DNA of 64,000 bases from JBQCHF01 sp051953655 (GTDB lineage: Bacteria > Actinomycetota > Actinomycetes > Motilibacterales > Motilibacteraceae): the NCBI GenBank assembly GCA_051953655.1, contig JBQCIO010000141.1:1-64000 (forward strand), given 5' to 3'. Each line of letters opens with the position of its first letter. Positions within the stretch are counted from its first letter, which is position 1. A program made the translations under genes and the position numbers. This document shows positions 25,274 to 34,119 of the stretch, piece after piece. Below the pieces are notes generated by a model. The model was not told where the DNA came from, did not search any database, and saw only the letters and a program-made list of their open reading frames with translations.

Positions 25274-27565
25274 GTGGCCATGGACGTGGGCACCGAGACG
25301 ACGCACGCGCACGTCCCTGCACCGGCGGGCGCGGACGAGCTGGAGCGGCTGTGGCTGCGCGGCACCCCCAACCCGCAGCGGCCGCCCGCACGCGGGCGCC
25401 ACGGCAGCGCGGGGGAGCGGCTCGCGCTGCTCGCCACCTTGCTGGACACCGTCTCCGACGCCGTGCTGGTGACCGAGGCCGAGCCGTTCGACGAGCCCGG
25501 GCCGCGCATCGTCTACGCCAACGCCGCGTTCCTGCGGCACACCGGCTACGCGCTGGAGGAGGTGCTCGGGCGCTCCCCGCGGTTCCTGCAGGGCCCGGAG
25601 ACCTCCGCCGACGCGCGCGCCGAGCTGCGCCGGGCGCTGGAGGAGTGGCGGCCGGTGCGGGTGGAGCTGCTGAACCACCGCAAGGACGGCTCCCCCTTCT
25701 GGGTCGAGATCGACATCACCCCGGTCAGCGACGAGACCGGCTGGTTCACCCACTGGGTGTCGGTGCAGCGAGACGTCACCGAGCGCCGGCGCGCGCAGGA
25801 GCAGAACCTCGCCCTCCACGCGCTGGTCTCCGGCGTCCTGGCCAGCACACCGGCGCAGACCGCGGTGCTGGACCCCGCCGGGCGGATCGTCGCGGTCAAC
25901 GGGGCGTGGGAGCGGTTCTGGGAGGCCAACGGCGGTGCGGACGCGTGCGACGGGGGGACCTGCGAGGGGGCCGGCTGCGGCACCGACACCCAGGTCGGGG
26001 TCGACTACGTGGCGCTGTGCCGGGCGGCGAGCGGACCGTGCTCGGGCGGTGCCGGCGACGCGGCGGACGGGCTGGAGGCGGTCCTCACCGGCGCGCTGCC
26101 CGGCTTCAGCCTCGACTACGAGTGCTCGACCCCCACCGAGCGTCGCTGGTTCCGGATGCAGGTCTCGCCGTTGCTGCCGGCACCGACGGGCCGGGCGGCC
26201 GGACCGGACGACGAGGCGGTGGCCGGTGCCGGCTACGTCGTCGTCAGCCACTACGAGATGACGGCGCGCACCCGGGACGGGCTGCCCCCGGTCGGCGGCG
26301 GCGACCCGCTCACCGGCCTGCCGGACCGTGCCGGGCTGCTCGCCCAGCTGGCCCTCCGGCTGAGCCTGGCCACCGCCCCGGTCGCGCTGCTGCTGTGCGA
26401 CGTCGACGGGTTCCGGGCGGTGAACGAGGCGCTCGGGCACGCCGCCGGCGACGCCGTGCTGCGGCACGTGGCCGCCCGCCTGCAGCGCTCGGTCCGCCCC
26501 GGCGACGTGGTCGGCCGGCTCAGCGGCGACGAGTTCGCCGTGGTGGTGGAGGCCGGGCCCGCCGAGGCCGAGGCGCTCGCCGGCCGGCTGGCCGACCGGG
26601 TCGGCGAGCCGCTGCCGCAGCACGAGGTGCCGACGGCGGTCACCCTGAGCACCGGCATCGCGGTGGCCCCGCCCGGAGGGGGCGACCGGCCCGGCGAGGC
26701 CGAGGCGGCTGCGGAGCACCTGCTGCGCGACGCGGAGGCGGCGCTGGGCCGGGCCCGGGCCAGCGGGGGCGCCCGCAGCCTGCTGTTCCACGCCGGGCTG
26801 CGTGCCGACGCGGCGCGGCGGGTGTCGGTGTCGACCGCCCTGGCCACCGCCACCCGCGACGGCTCCCTGCGGCTGCACTACCAGCCGATCGTCGACCTCG
26901 CCTCGGGTCGGGTGCGCAAGCGCGAGGCCCTGCTCCGGTGGTGGCACGACGGCGCCCTGCGCGCCCCGGACCACTTCCTCGACGTGGCCGAGGCGACCGG
27001 CGCGATCCGGACCCTGGGCGCCTGGGTGCTCGAGCAGGCGGTGGCCGACGCGGCGGGCTGGGCCGCCCGCGGCGACACCGCGAAGGTGACGGTGAACCTC
27101 TCGGCCCAGCAGATCGGCCCGGCGCTGCCGGGCCAGGTGGCCGATCTGCTGCGCCGCTACGGCCTACCCGGCGAGCTGCTGGTCGTTGAGGTGACGGAGA
27201 CCAGCGTGCTCACCGACATGTCCGAGGCCGTGGCCGTGCTCTCCGAGCTGCGCCGGCAGAAGGTGGGCGTGCTGCTGGACGACTTCGGCACCGGCTACTG
27301 CTCGTTGGTCTACCTCACCTCGCTGCCGGTCGACGGGCTCAAGGTGGACCGCCGCTTCGTGGCCGGGCTGGACACCCCGCAGGGCCGGGCGGTGGTCACC
27401 GCCGTGGCCGGCCTGGCCCGCTCGCTCGGCCTCGGCCTGGTCGCCGAGGGCGTCGAGACCCGGGAGGTCGCCGACGAGCTGCGCCACCTCGGCTACCCGC
27501 TGGCCCAGGGGTACCTGTTCGGGCGGCCGACCGCGCTGGTGGTGGAGGGGACGGACGTCGCGTGA
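25274..27565 (+). CDS. PAS-PAS-GGDEF-EAL cyclic di-GMP protein
   Basis: 763 residues (GTG at 25274; ATG at 25280 also possible). First PAS domain about residues 50-170, containing GRSPRFLQGP at 99-108, which aligns with the LOV motif GRNCRFLQ but has P102 where the flavin-adduct cysteine belongs. Second PAS about 180-335, carrying a Cys-rich insert with C225, C230 and C235, then C249 and C256. GGDEF domain with SGDEF at 417-421. EAL domain with E551-A-L, NLSAQQI, EVTETSVL, DDFGTGY (669-675) and AEGVET, so phosphodiesterase activity is likely. No membrane segment. It probably tunes cyclic di-GMP in response to a redox or ligand signal. Confidence 0.92.
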   Translation: MAMDVGTETTHAHVPAPAGADELERLWLRGTPNPQRPPARGRHGSAGERLALLATLLDTVSDAVLVTEAEPFDEPGPRIVYANAAFLRHTGYALEEVLGRSPRFLQGPETSADARAELRRALEEWRPVRVELLNHRKDGSPFWVEIDITPVSDETGWFTHWVSVQRDVTERRRAQEQNLALHALVSGVLASTPAQTAVLDPAGRIVAVNGAWERFWEANGGADACDGGTCEGAGCGTDTQVGVDYVALCRAASGPCSGGAGDAADGLEAVLTGALPGFSLDYECSTPTERRWFRMQVSPLLPAPTGRAAGPDDEAVAGAGYVVVSHYEMTARTRDGLPPVGGGDPLTGLPDRAGLLAQLALRLSLATAPVALLLCDVDGFRAVNEALGHAAGDAVLRHVAARLQRSVRPGDVVGRLSGDEFAVVVEAGPAEAEALAGRLADRVGEPLPQHEVPTAVTLSTGIAVAPPGGGDRPGEAEAAAEHLLRDAEAALGRARASGGARSLLFHAGLRADAARRVSVSTALATATRDGSLRLHYQPIVDLASGRVRKREALLRWWHDGALRAPDHFLDVAEATGAIRTLGAWVLEQAVADAAGWAARGDTAKVTVNLSAQQIGPALPGQVADLLRRYGLPGELLVVEVTETSVLTDMSEAVAVLSELRRQKVGVLLDDFGTGYCSLVYLTSLPVDGLKVDRRFVAGLDTPQGRAVVTAVAGLARSLGLGLVAEGVETREVADELRHLGYPLAQGYLFGRPTALVVEGTDVA

Positions 27566-27625
27566 GGGGGGCGCTCCGTCGGGCGCCTCGTGGCTGACCC
27601 TCCCGGCCGCCTGTGTCCCTGAGCA

Positions 27626-27793
27626 CGGTCGACGGCGCTGGTGGCGGCGCGACCTGTGCGCGGGGTACGTCGTGCGGGCCGGCTCTGCTCGCAGGGGTGG
27701 TCCACCCGTCGATGATCTTGAGCTCGGTCGGTCCGCCGTCTGGGTGAAGGGGCCCTTGTGCCCATAGGTTCGTCACAAGGTGCCCTTCACCCA
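27626..27793. repeat. composite intergenic element E (one end plus conserved-loop hairpin)
   Basis: In the convergent space after the GGDEF-EAL gene. 27626-27647 matches the family end (GGCGCTGGTGGCGG, one change from the core). A long hairpin follows: TGGGTGAAGGG (27741-27751) with CCCTTCACCCA (27783-27793), and inside it CCTTGTG (27754-27760) with CACAAGG (27774-27780), closing a loop CCCATAGGTTCGT. The segment GATGATCTTGA at 27711 recurs beside the hairpins at 14350 and 33112. No opposite end is found before the nitroreductase stop, so this copy may be truncated. Could terminate transcription from both sides. Confidence 0.7.
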
Positions 27794-27816
27794 ATCCGCC
27801 GCGCGACGCGCCGGTC

Positions 27817-28818
27817 CTACGGCTCGTCGGAGACGGTGAGCACCTCGCTGAGCGGGCGGCGGTGCACGGCGGGCGGCACCGGGCCGGGGGCGTAGCCGAG
27901 CCGCAGCACCATCTGCGGGTTCTCCGGGCCGCTGGAGGGGTCGCGCAGCAGCCGGCGCAGGTCGGGCACCTCGAGCGGCTGGTGCAGCAGGCCGACGCAG
28001 ACGCCGGCGTCGGTGGCGGTGGCGGTGAGCAGCACCCGCTGCAGGGCCTGGCCGGCGCGCAGCTGGTCGGCGGGGCGGTCGGTGACCGTGGTGAGCACGG
28101 CCAGCTGGGGGTGCGGCTCGAACCGGGCGATCGGGCGTCCCGACCACGAGCGGCCGGCGGCGAAGTCGCGCGGGTGCAGGTGGGCGAGGTGGTCGCGCGG
28201 GCCGGCGGCAGGCAGCGGGATGCCCTCCACGTTCTCCGGGTCCTCGGTCGTCCACCGGTGCAGCTCGGCCTGGAAGGCGGGGTCCGCCCGCCACTGCCGC
28301 TCGGCCTCACCGGTGAGGTCGAGCACCCAGCGGACGGCGTCGCCGGAGAGGAAGCGCAGGCCCGCGCCCTCGACGTGCGCCGCGGTGACGAGCCGCTCGA
28401 CGACTTCGCGCGGCAGCGGGGTGGCGGCGAACGGGTCGCGCCGGGTGCGCCGCCGCGGCACGGCGGCGTGCAGGGCGAGGTCGACCGGGCTCGGTGCGCG
28501 GCGGCCTGCCACCCGCACGGTGGCCACGTGCGCCGGGTCCGCGTCCGGCAGCAGCCGCACGACCGGCTCGCGACCGAGGCGCACCAGCACCGAGAGGCGC
28601 AGGTTCAGCACCGCGGCGCCGACGCTGAGCAGCAGCGCCCGACCGGTCGGGTCCACGACCCGCAGCGTGCGACCGGTGTCCGCGTGCACCTCCACGGTGT
28701 CGTCGTGCGCGTGGAACCGCCACGGCTGGGTGTTGTGGATCGAGGGGGCGAGGACGGCGTCGCCGACGACCGCCTCCACGTCGGCGCGGGTGAGGGCGGA
28801 GCGTGTCCCGGTGGTCAT
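27817..28818 (-). CDS. Acg-type nitroreductase family protein
   Basis: 333 residues. The start LAPSIHNTQPWRFHA is the signature of the Acg family (Mycobacterium tuberculosis Rv2032 and paralogues), divergent FMN-binding nitroreductase folds. Later blocks are AVPRRRTRRDPF and LRLGYAPG. In Mycobacterium, Acg belongs to the DosR hypoxia regulon and may sequester rather than turn over flavin. A DosR-like palindrome lies about 100 nt upstream. The neighbours (alcohol dehydrogenase, universal stress protein, CBS protein) are also typical dormancy genes. Catalytic activity is unknown. Confidence 0.88.
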   Translation of the reverse strand: MTTGTRSALTRADVEAVVGDAVLAPSIHNTQPWRFHAHDDTVEVHADTGRTLRVVDPTGRALLLSVGAAVLNLRLSVLVRLGREPVVRLLPDADPAHVATVRVAGRRAPSPVDLALHAAVPRRRTRRDPFAATPLPREVVERLVTAAHVEGAGLRFLSGDAVRWVLDLTGEAERQWRADPAFQAELHRWTTEDPENVEGIPLPAAGPRDHLAHLHPRDFAAGRSWSGRPIARFEPHPQLAVLTTVTDRPADQLRAGQALQRVLLTATATDAGVCVGLLHQPLEVPDLRRLLRDPSSGPENPQMVLRLGYAPGPVPPAVHRRPLSEVLTVSDEP

Positions 28819-28917
28819 GACCTCGCCCTTCTGGCTGTCGCGGCTCCGGCCGCGCCCAGGGAGGGGGAAGGGCGCGGCGGCACCTCCAGGGTCGCTTCTG
28901 CCGGCCGGCGCACCAAG

Positions 28918-28931
28918 GGGGCGAAGGTCCC
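28918..28931 (-). promoter_or_regulatory. DosR-like box upstream of nitroreductase
   Basis: On the minus strand GGGAC-CTTC-GCCCC: one half-site exact, the other one base off GTCCC, with the 4-nt spacer of DosR/DevR boxes. It is 100 nt upstream of the nitroreductase start and points toward it. Confidence 0.55.
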
Positions 28932-29046
28932 TGGGGGCACGGTGCGTGAGGACGGTTCAGTCCGGGGTGATGGTGGGGGGGAGCGTCGGGTGAGCGTCGG
29001 GTGAGCGTCGGGCTGGCTGCCGACGGCGGAGGGTCTGGGCTGCCTC

Positions 29047-30222
29047 CTACGCCTCGTCGGGCAGCAGCACCGCGGCGCCGTCGACGCGGTCCTCGGCGAG
29101 GTCGGCCAGCGCGACGTCGGCCTCCGACATCGCGTAGGTGGTGGTGACGACGCGCAGCGGGTGGGCGGCCGCGAAGGCGAGGAACCCGCGCGCGTCCGCG
29201 CGCGTGTAGGAGGTGACGCTGCGCAGGGAGCGCTCCTGGAACAGGTGCCGCTCGTAGGAGAGCGTGGGGACGTCGGTGAGGTGGATGCCGGCGACGGCGA
29301 GCGTCCCGCCACGGTCCAGCGCCGCCAGCGCCACCGGGACCAGCTCCCCGGCCGGGGCGAACAGGACAGCGGCGTCGAGCGGCTCCGGGGGCTGCCCGTC
29401 GGCGGGCCCGGCGGAGGCGGCACCCAGCTCGCGGGCCAGCGCCCGGGCCCGCTCGGACCGGGTGAGCACGTGCACCCGGCAGCCCTGCGCGAGCGCCACC
29501 TGCGCGGCGAGGTGGGCGGAGGCGCCGAAGCCGTAGAGCCCGACCCGCATCCCGGGCAGCACCCGGGCCCGACGCAGGGCGCGGTAGCCGATGATCCCCG
29601 CGCACAGCAGCGGCGCGAGCTCGGCGGCCGGCCCCTCGGGGAGCGGGAGGGCGAACGCCGCGGGCGCGGTGGCGAACTCGGCGTAGCCGCCGTCGGCGTC
29701 CCAGCCGGTGTAGCGGGACAGCGGGCACAGGTTCTCCTCGCCCCGCGCGCACCAGCGGCAGGTGCCGCAGGTGCTGCGCAGCCAGGCGATGCCCACGCGG
29801 GACCCGAGCGGCGCGGTGCCGGCCCGGCCGGCCAGCCGGGAGCCGTGCGCCACCACCCGCCCGACGACCTCGTGCCCTGGCACCCTGTTCCTGCCGTGCG
29901 GGGGGAGGTCGCCCTCGGCCAGGTGCAGGTCGGTCCGGCAGACCCCGCAGGCCTCCACCCGTACCAGCAGCTCCTCCGCGCCCGGGTGCGGCACCTCGCG
30001 GTGCACCCGCTGCAGGGGAGCTCCTGGCCGTCCCGCCGGCGCGGCCGGACCGGGATCGCCCACCGCCCAGGCGTCCATCGACGCCGGCAGCCGCAGCTCG
30101 AGGCCCCGGGCCAGGCTGCCGGGGCCCGTCGACCCGGGGCGCTGCGCCGGCGGCACCTGCGATCCCGTGCCGGACCCGGCGGCGCGCGTGCCGGACTCCC
30201 CTGTCCCCGTGCCCCGCACCAT
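29047..30222 (-). CDS. zinc-dependent alcohol dehydrogenase family protein
   Basis: 391 residues from the ATG at 30222; the internal ATG at 30078 gives 343 residues and starts MDAWAV, like most homologues, so the true start may be there. Catalytic zinc site [10 protein letters not shown] with the later GHE; structural zinc loop [15 protein letters not shown] with all four cysteines; Rossmann motif [10 protein letters not shown]. Oxidises an alcohol or reduces an aldehyde with NAD(P). Related enzymes sit in dormancy clusters of Streptomyces and mycobacteria. It is divergent from the universal stress protein, with a perfect DosR-like palindrome between them. Confidence 0.92.
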   Translation of the reverse strand: MVRGTGTGESGTRAAGSGTGSQVPPAQRPGSTGPGSLARGLELRLPASMDAWAVGDPGPAAPAGRPGAPLQRVHREVPHPGAEELLVRVEACGVCRTDLHLAEGDLPPHGRNRVPGHEVVGRVVAHGSRLAGRAGTAPLGSRVGIAWLRSTCGTCRWCARGEENLCPLSRYTGWDADGGYAEFATAPAAFALPLPEGPAAELAPLLCAGIIGYRALRRARVLPGMRVGLYGFGASAHLAAQVALAQGCRVHVLTRSERARALARELGAASAGPADGQPPEPLDAAVLFAPAGELVPVALAALDRGGTLAVAGIHLTDVPTLSYERHLFQERSLRSVTSYTRADARGFLAFAAAHPLRVVTTTYAMSEADVALADLAEDRVDGAAVLLPDEA

Positions 30223-30298
30223 CCCGTCACCCTGCCCCCCGCCCCGGTGAGCGACAAGGCCTCCCGGCGTCGGTTCGGCACGGCCGTTCAGCCCTGCT

Positions 30299-30312
30299 GG
30301 GACGGTGGTCCC
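30299..30312. promoter_or_regulatory. DosR-like box between alcohol dehydrogenase and universal stress genes
   Basis: GGGAC-GGTG-GTCCC, a perfect inverted pair with the 4-nt spacer of the mycobacterial DosR consensus (GGGAC-TWWA-GTCCC). It lies 55 nt upstream of the universal stress gene and 76 nt upstream of the alcohol dehydrogenase's upstream ATG, so it could serve both. Confidence 0.65.
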
Positions 30313-30367
30313 TGACCTGGTCCCTCCAGGTGGCGGAGGGTGGAGACGCCCACACCAGGAGGTCGTC

Positions 30368-30964
30368 ATGACCGGTGCCCCCAGCAGCGGTGCCCCCAGC
30401 ACGGATCGTCCCGGCGGAGCTGCGTCCCCTCGGGCTGCGGCTCCCGTCGTCGTCGGCGTCGACGGCTCCAGCGGCGGCCGGCGCGCCCTCGCGGTGGCCC
30501 TGGAGCTGGCCCGCGACCTGCGCACCGTGGTCGAGGTGGTCACCGCGTGGACCTGGGACACGCTGGCCGAGACCCCGCTCGACGTCGAGGTGAGCACACC
30601 CGCGGCGGCCCGCCAGCACGCCGAGGCGCTCCAGACCGCCGACGTCGAGCAGGTGCGCGCCGGCGTCGCCGACCCGCCGCCGGTGTCCGCGGAGGTGGTC
30701 GAGGGCGCGCCCGGCACGGTGCTGTGCCGCGCCGCCCGCGACGCGCGGGTGCTCGTGCTCGGCAGCCACGGCCACGGGCTGCTGCGCCAGGCGGTGGCCG
30801 GGTCGGTGAGCCGCTACGCGCTCAAGCACTCGGTGGTGCCGGTGCTGCTCGTCCCGGTGCCGCACCCGGCCGGGGCCGAGCTCGGTGAGGAGCACGAGGA
30901 GCTCGTCGAGCTGCCCCGCGACCGGGTGCGCACCGGGGAGGACCCCGGCGAGCCGGCGCCCTGA
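30368..30964 (+). CDS. universal stress protein
   Basis: 198 residues, ATG at 30368 with AGGAGG 6 nt upstream. One USP domain, residues about 30-160: [15 protein letters not shown] at the first strand, and the ATP-binding-type motif [32 protein letters not shown] in overlapping parts (consensus G-x2-G-x9-G-S). An acidic tail of about 35 residues follows. Single-domain USPs of this kind are induced in hypoxia and dormancy. Located between two DosR-like boxes. Confidence 0.92.
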   Translation: MTGAPSSGAPSTDRPGGAASPRAAAPVVVGVDGSSGGRRALAVALELARDLRTVVEVVTAWTWDTLAETPLDVEVSTPAAARQHAEALQTADVEQVRAGVADPPPVSAEVVEGAPGTVLCRAARDARVLVLGSHGHGLLRQAVAGSVSRYALKHSVVPVLLVPVPHPAGAELGEEHEELVELPRDRVRTGEDPGEPAP

Positions 30965-30996
30965 CGTGGGACGGGTCGGCTGCCGCCGGGCGACTC

Positions 30997-31010
30997 GGGC
31001 CCTTCGGCCC
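30997..31010 (+). promoter_or_regulatory. DosR-like box upstream of FMN-binding protein gene
   Basis: GGGCC-CTTC-GGCCC, a perfect inverted repeat with 4-nt spacer; GGCCC half-sites also occur in natural DosR boxes. It ends 35 nt before the start codon. Weaker than the copies at 30299 and 44426 because neither half is exactly GGGAC. Confidence 0.45.
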
Positions 31011-31045
31011 TGTGCGTTCGGCAGCGCGGTGCCGACGCTGGGTGC

Positions 31046-31486
31046 ATGGAGCTCGACGCGGTGAACCCGCAGCGCCTGAGCCGGGCCGAGTGCATCGAGC
31101 TGCTCGGCTCGCTGAGCATCGGCCGGATCGTCTTCACCGACCGCGCCCTGCCCGCCGTCCTGCCGGTCACCTACGCCGTGGTCGACGACCACCTCGTCGT
31201 CCGGACCTCCGAGGAGTCCCGGCTGACCCGGTCCGCCCCGGGCGGGGTGGTGGCGTTCGAGGTCGACGACGTCGAGCCGCAGCTGCACTGCGGCTGGAGC
31301 GTGACGGTGCTGGGCCGCTGCGAGCGGGTCACCGACGAGGGGCTGGCCGAGCGGCTGCGCGAGCACGTCGACCCGTGGGCGCCGGGGCGGCGCGACGTCG
31401 TGCTGCGGGTGCCGCTCACCCTGGTCGAGGGCCGGCGGGTGCACGCCCGGCTCGACCTGCCGGACCTGCAGGCGCCGGTGCCCTAG
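31046..31486 (+). CDS. pyridoxamine 5'-phosphate oxidase family FMN-binding protein
   Basis: 146 residues. Split-barrel flavin-binding fold: LSRAECIELLGSLSIGRIVF, AVLPVTYAVVDDHLVVRTS, then VVAFEVDDVEPQLHCGWSVTVLGRCERV in sequence. Such small proteins use FMN or F420 for reduction reactions and are frequent in actinobacterial dormancy clusters. ATG at 31046. The substrate is unknown. It precedes the beta-CASP nuclease by 31 nt on the same strand. Confidence 0.88.
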   Translation: MELDAVNPQRLSRAECIELLGSLSIGRIVFTDRALPAVLPVTYAVVDDHLVVRTSEESRLTRSAPGGVVAFEVDDVEPQLHCGWSVTVLGRCERVTDEGLAERLREHVDPWAPGRRDVVLRVPLTLVEGRRVHARLDLPDLQAPVP

Positions 31487-31517
31487 AAGCCAGGTGCCCC
31501 GGGGGGAAGGGGAGGTC

Positions 31518-32945
31518 ATGGAGCGGCCCACCGTCACCGTCCTGGGCGCGGCTGGGACGGTCACCGGCAGCAGGTTCCTCGTGCAGGCCCCGGCTGCGTC
31601 GTTCGCGCCGTCCGGGCGGCGGGCCCGGGTGCTCGTGGACGCCGGTCTGTACCAGGGCCTGCGCGAGCTGCGCCGGCGCAACTGGGAGCCGTTCCCGGTG
31701 CCGCCGGCGTCGTTGGACGCGGTGCTGCTGACCCACGCCCACCTCGACCACAGCGGCTACCTGCCGGCGCTGCGCCGCGGCGGCTTCACCGGCCCGGTGC
31801 TGTGCACCGCGGCCACCGCCGAGCTCACCGCGATCGTGCTGCGCGACAGCGCCCACCTGCAGGAGGAGGACGCGCGCTACGCCGCCGAGCACGGGACCAG
31901 CCGGCACGCGCGCCCCCGCCCGCTCTACGACGAGGACGACGTCGAGGAGACGCTCCCGCTGCTCCGGCCGGTGCCGTTCGACGCCCCGGTGGAGGTGGTC
32001 CCGGGGGTCACCGCGACCTTCCGCCGCGCCGGCCACGTGCTGGGCTCGGCCAGCGTCCTGCTGGAGGCGGCCGGGCGCCGGTTGCTGGTCAGCGGCGACC
32101 TCGGCCGCCCGCACCACCCGGTCCTGCTGCCGCCCGATCCGGCGCCGCACGCCCACACCGTGCTGGTGGAGTCGACCTACGGTGACCGGCACCACCAGCC
32201 GACCGAGCAGGGGCTCGTCGACGCCGTCCGGCACACCCTGGAGCGCGGCGGCACCGTGCTGGTGCCCGCCTTCGCCGTCGACCGCACCGAGATCGTGCTG
32301 CACGTGCTGCGCGAGGCGGTGCTGCGCGGCGACCTGCCGCAGGTGCCGGTCTACGTCGACAGCCCGATGGCGCTGGCCGCGCTCGACGTCTACCGCCGGG
32401 CCCTGCACGAGGGCGTCGGCGCCGGCCCGTCCGACGTCCGCCCGGAGCTGCGCGACGGCTGCGACCCGTTCGACCCGGGGGACCTGCGCGAGGTGCACGA
32501 CGTGCGCGGCTCGATCGCCCTCAACTCGCCCGGCTTCCCCTGCGTGGTCGTCTCCGCGTCCGGGATGGGCACCGGCGGCCGGGTCGTGCACCACCTGGCC
32601 GAGCAGCTGCCCGACCCGCGCAACACCGTCGTGCTGGTCGGCTTCCAGGCCGAGGGCACCCGCGGCCGGCGGCTGCTGGACGGCGAGCGGGCGCTCAAGA
32701 TGCTCGGGCGCTACGTCCCGGTGCGCGCCGAGGTCGTCGACGTCCCCGACTTCTCCGTGCACGCCGACGCCGACGAGCTGCTCGAGTGGCTCTACCCCGC
32801 CGTCCGCTCACCGGAGGGGCCGCCGGAGCAGTGCCTCGTGGTGCACGGCGAGCGCCACGCCTCCGAGGTGCTGGCCGCGCGGATCCGGGACGAGCTCGAC
32901 CTGGCCGCGGTGGTGCCGGGGTACGGGGAGAAGGTGCGGGTGTAG
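31518..32945 (+). CDS. MBL-fold beta-CASP RNA nuclease family protein
   Basis: 475 residues, ATG with GGGGAGG upstream. Metallo-beta-lactamase core: TVLGAAGTVTGSRF, motif 2 THAHLDH (H73, H75, D77, H78), AGHVLGSASV, SGDLGRP. Beta-CASP motifs follow: VDSPMA, SASGMGTGGRVVHHL and the C-terminal FSVHADADELLEWL. This is the Ysh1/CPSF73-like branch of RNA-processing exonucleases. It probably degrades or processes RNA. Its location in a hypoxia-type cluster suggests stress-linked RNA turnover, which is inference. Confidence 0.92.
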   Translation: MERPTVTVLGAAGTVTGSRFLVQAPAASFAPSGRRARVLVDAGLYQGLRELRRRNWEPFPVPPASLDAVLLTHAHLDHSGYLPALRRGGFTGPVLCTAATAELTAIVLRDSAHLQEEDARYAAEHGTSRHARPRPLYDEDDVEETLPLLRPVPFDAPVEVVPGVTATFRRAGHVLGSASVLLEAAGRRLLVSGDLGRPHHPVLLPPDPAPHAHTVLVESTYGDRHHQPTEQGLVDAVRHTLERGGTVLVPAFAVDRTEIVLHVLREAVLRGDLPQVPVYVDSPMALAALDVYRRALHEGVGAGPSDVRPELRDGCDPFDPGDLREVHDVRGSIALNSPGFPCVVVSASGMGTGGRVVHHLAEQLPDPRNTVVLVGFQAEGTRGRRLLDGERALKMLGRYVPVRAEVVDVPDFSVHADADELLEWLYPAVRSPEGPPEQCLVVHGERHASEVLAARIRDELDLAAVVPGYGEKVRV

Positions 32946-33036
32946 GGCGTCTGGGCTCGGTCCTGGCGTACTCCGGCCCCCGCTCGCGTCGGTGCAGGCA
33001 CGCTTGGGGGGCTGCGGCCGCGTCGTGGCTGGGAGG

Positions 33037-33328
33037 AAGGGCGCTGGTGACGGGAGGAGCCAGGTGCGGGGGCCGGTCGCGTCGCCGGCCGGCGACCCGC
33101 GTGCAAATCAAGATCATCCATGTTGGGTGAGGGTGCCCCTGAGCCAATAGGTTCGGCTCTGGGTGCCCCTCACCCCAGGCGGATGATCAAGGCCTTCTCC
33201 GTGAAGGGCGACTTTGTTCCATAGGTTCGAACGAAGGGGCCCTTCACCCAGTCCCGCTGACCACGGGCCGACGCGCGCCGGCGGCAGGACCGGCTTCGCG
33301 CCCGGCCGCTCCCGTCACCAGCGCCTCT
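33037..33328. repeat. composite intergenic element B (inverted ends plus two hairpins)
   Basis: In the 464-nt convergent gap after the beta-CASP gene. Ends at 33037-33061 and 33308-33328 are inverted copies of the GGCGCTGGTGACGG core. Hairpin B1: GATCATCC (33112-33119) with GGATGATC (33181-33188), then GGTGAGGG (33126-33133) with CCCTCACC (33167-33174), and GAGCC/GGCTC closing the loop AATAGGTTC. Hairpin B2: GTGAAGGG (33201-33208) with CCCTTCAC (33240-33247), and CTTTGTTC with GAACGAAG closing the loop CATAGGTTC. The remaining flanks hold nothing recognisable. Confidence 0.78.
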
Positions 33329-33409
33329 CCCGCCGTCGCAGGCCGCAGCACGCCACCAGGCCGGTCCGGAGCGCGGCGCGGGTCACCGTCGACGCACCGG
33401 CGGGGCACC

Positions 33410-34024
33410 TCACCCCGAGCGCCCCTGCTCGGGGAGCGCCGGCACCATCCGGAACAGCGTGGTCGTCGTGGTGACCGGCGGCTGGGGCCGGTGCGGTGGC
33501 TGGGCGCGGTCGCCGGCTACGGCGGCGACGACGTCGCGGGAGGTGATGAGGCCGAGCAGGCCGCCGTCGGGGGTGGTGACCGCCACGCAGTCGGTGCCGG
33601 TGGCGCGCATGGCCTCGGCGACGTGGCCGAGGGAGTCCTCCGGGCGCACCCGGACCGGACGGCGGGTCACGACCTCGCCGGCCCGCCGGCGGGCGCGGGC
33701 GAGCGGGCCGACCAGCCACTCGACGGCCAGGTCGCGGTCGCTGATGACGCCGAGCAGGCGACCCTCGCTGAGCACCGGCAGGTGGTGCACGCCGGCGGTG
33801 GTGAGGACCTCCCAGGCGATGAGCACGCTGTCCTCGGCGTCGACGACGACGAGGGACCGGCTCATGACGTCGCCGGCGAGCAGCGCCGAGACGGGCGTCG
33901 TGGCCGGGGCGGCACCGGGCGGCCGGGGCGCGCCGCGCGGCGCCTGGCTCTCCGGCCCGGCGGCCGGCGTCGACGGGGTCGTGCTGCTCGGGGTCGTGCT
34001 GCTCGGGGCGGGGGTGGTGGTCAC
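33410..34024 (-). CDS. CBS domain pair protein
   Basis: 204 residues, GTG with GGGAGG 6 nt upstream. A Thr/Pro/Ser-rich leader of about 45 residues precedes two CBS motifs: VMSRSLVVVDAEDSVLIAWEVL then GVISDRDLA, and VVTRRPVRVRPEDSLGHVAEAM then GLITSRDVVAAV. CBS pairs bind adenosyl ligands; two-CBS proteins such as Rv2626c are strongly DosR-induced in Mycobacterium. A DosR-like palindrome lies about 96 nt upstream. Function is probably ligand sensing; the partner is unknown. Confidence 0.92.
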   Translation of the reverse strand: MTTTPAPSSTTPSSTTPSTPAAGPESQAPRGAPRPPGAAPATTPVSALLAGDVMSRSLVVVDAEDSVLIAWEVLTTAGVHHLPVLSEGRLLGVISDRDLAVEWLVGPLARARRRAGEVVTRRPVRVRPEDSLGHVAEAMRATGTDCVAVTTPDGGLLGLITSRDVVAAVAGDRAQPPHRPQPPVTTTTTLFRMVPALPEQGRSG

Positions 34025-34119
34025 GACGGCCTCCCTGGGGCGGGCACGCGCAGCACGGGACCGGATCCGACGTGCGGCGTCGCCACACCCAGCGTCAGCG
34101 GACGATGCCGCCGACGTCA

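Noticed and set aside
25280..25790. LOV photoreceptor call for the first PAS domain
   Set aside because: The essential adduct cysteine is proline (P102), so only a LOV-like fold can be claimed.
33220..33236. GGTTCGAAC resembling a tRNA T-loop
   Set aside because: The conserved loop of the intergenic hairpins looks like the T-arm consensus, but no acceptor, D or anticodon arms can be built around it.
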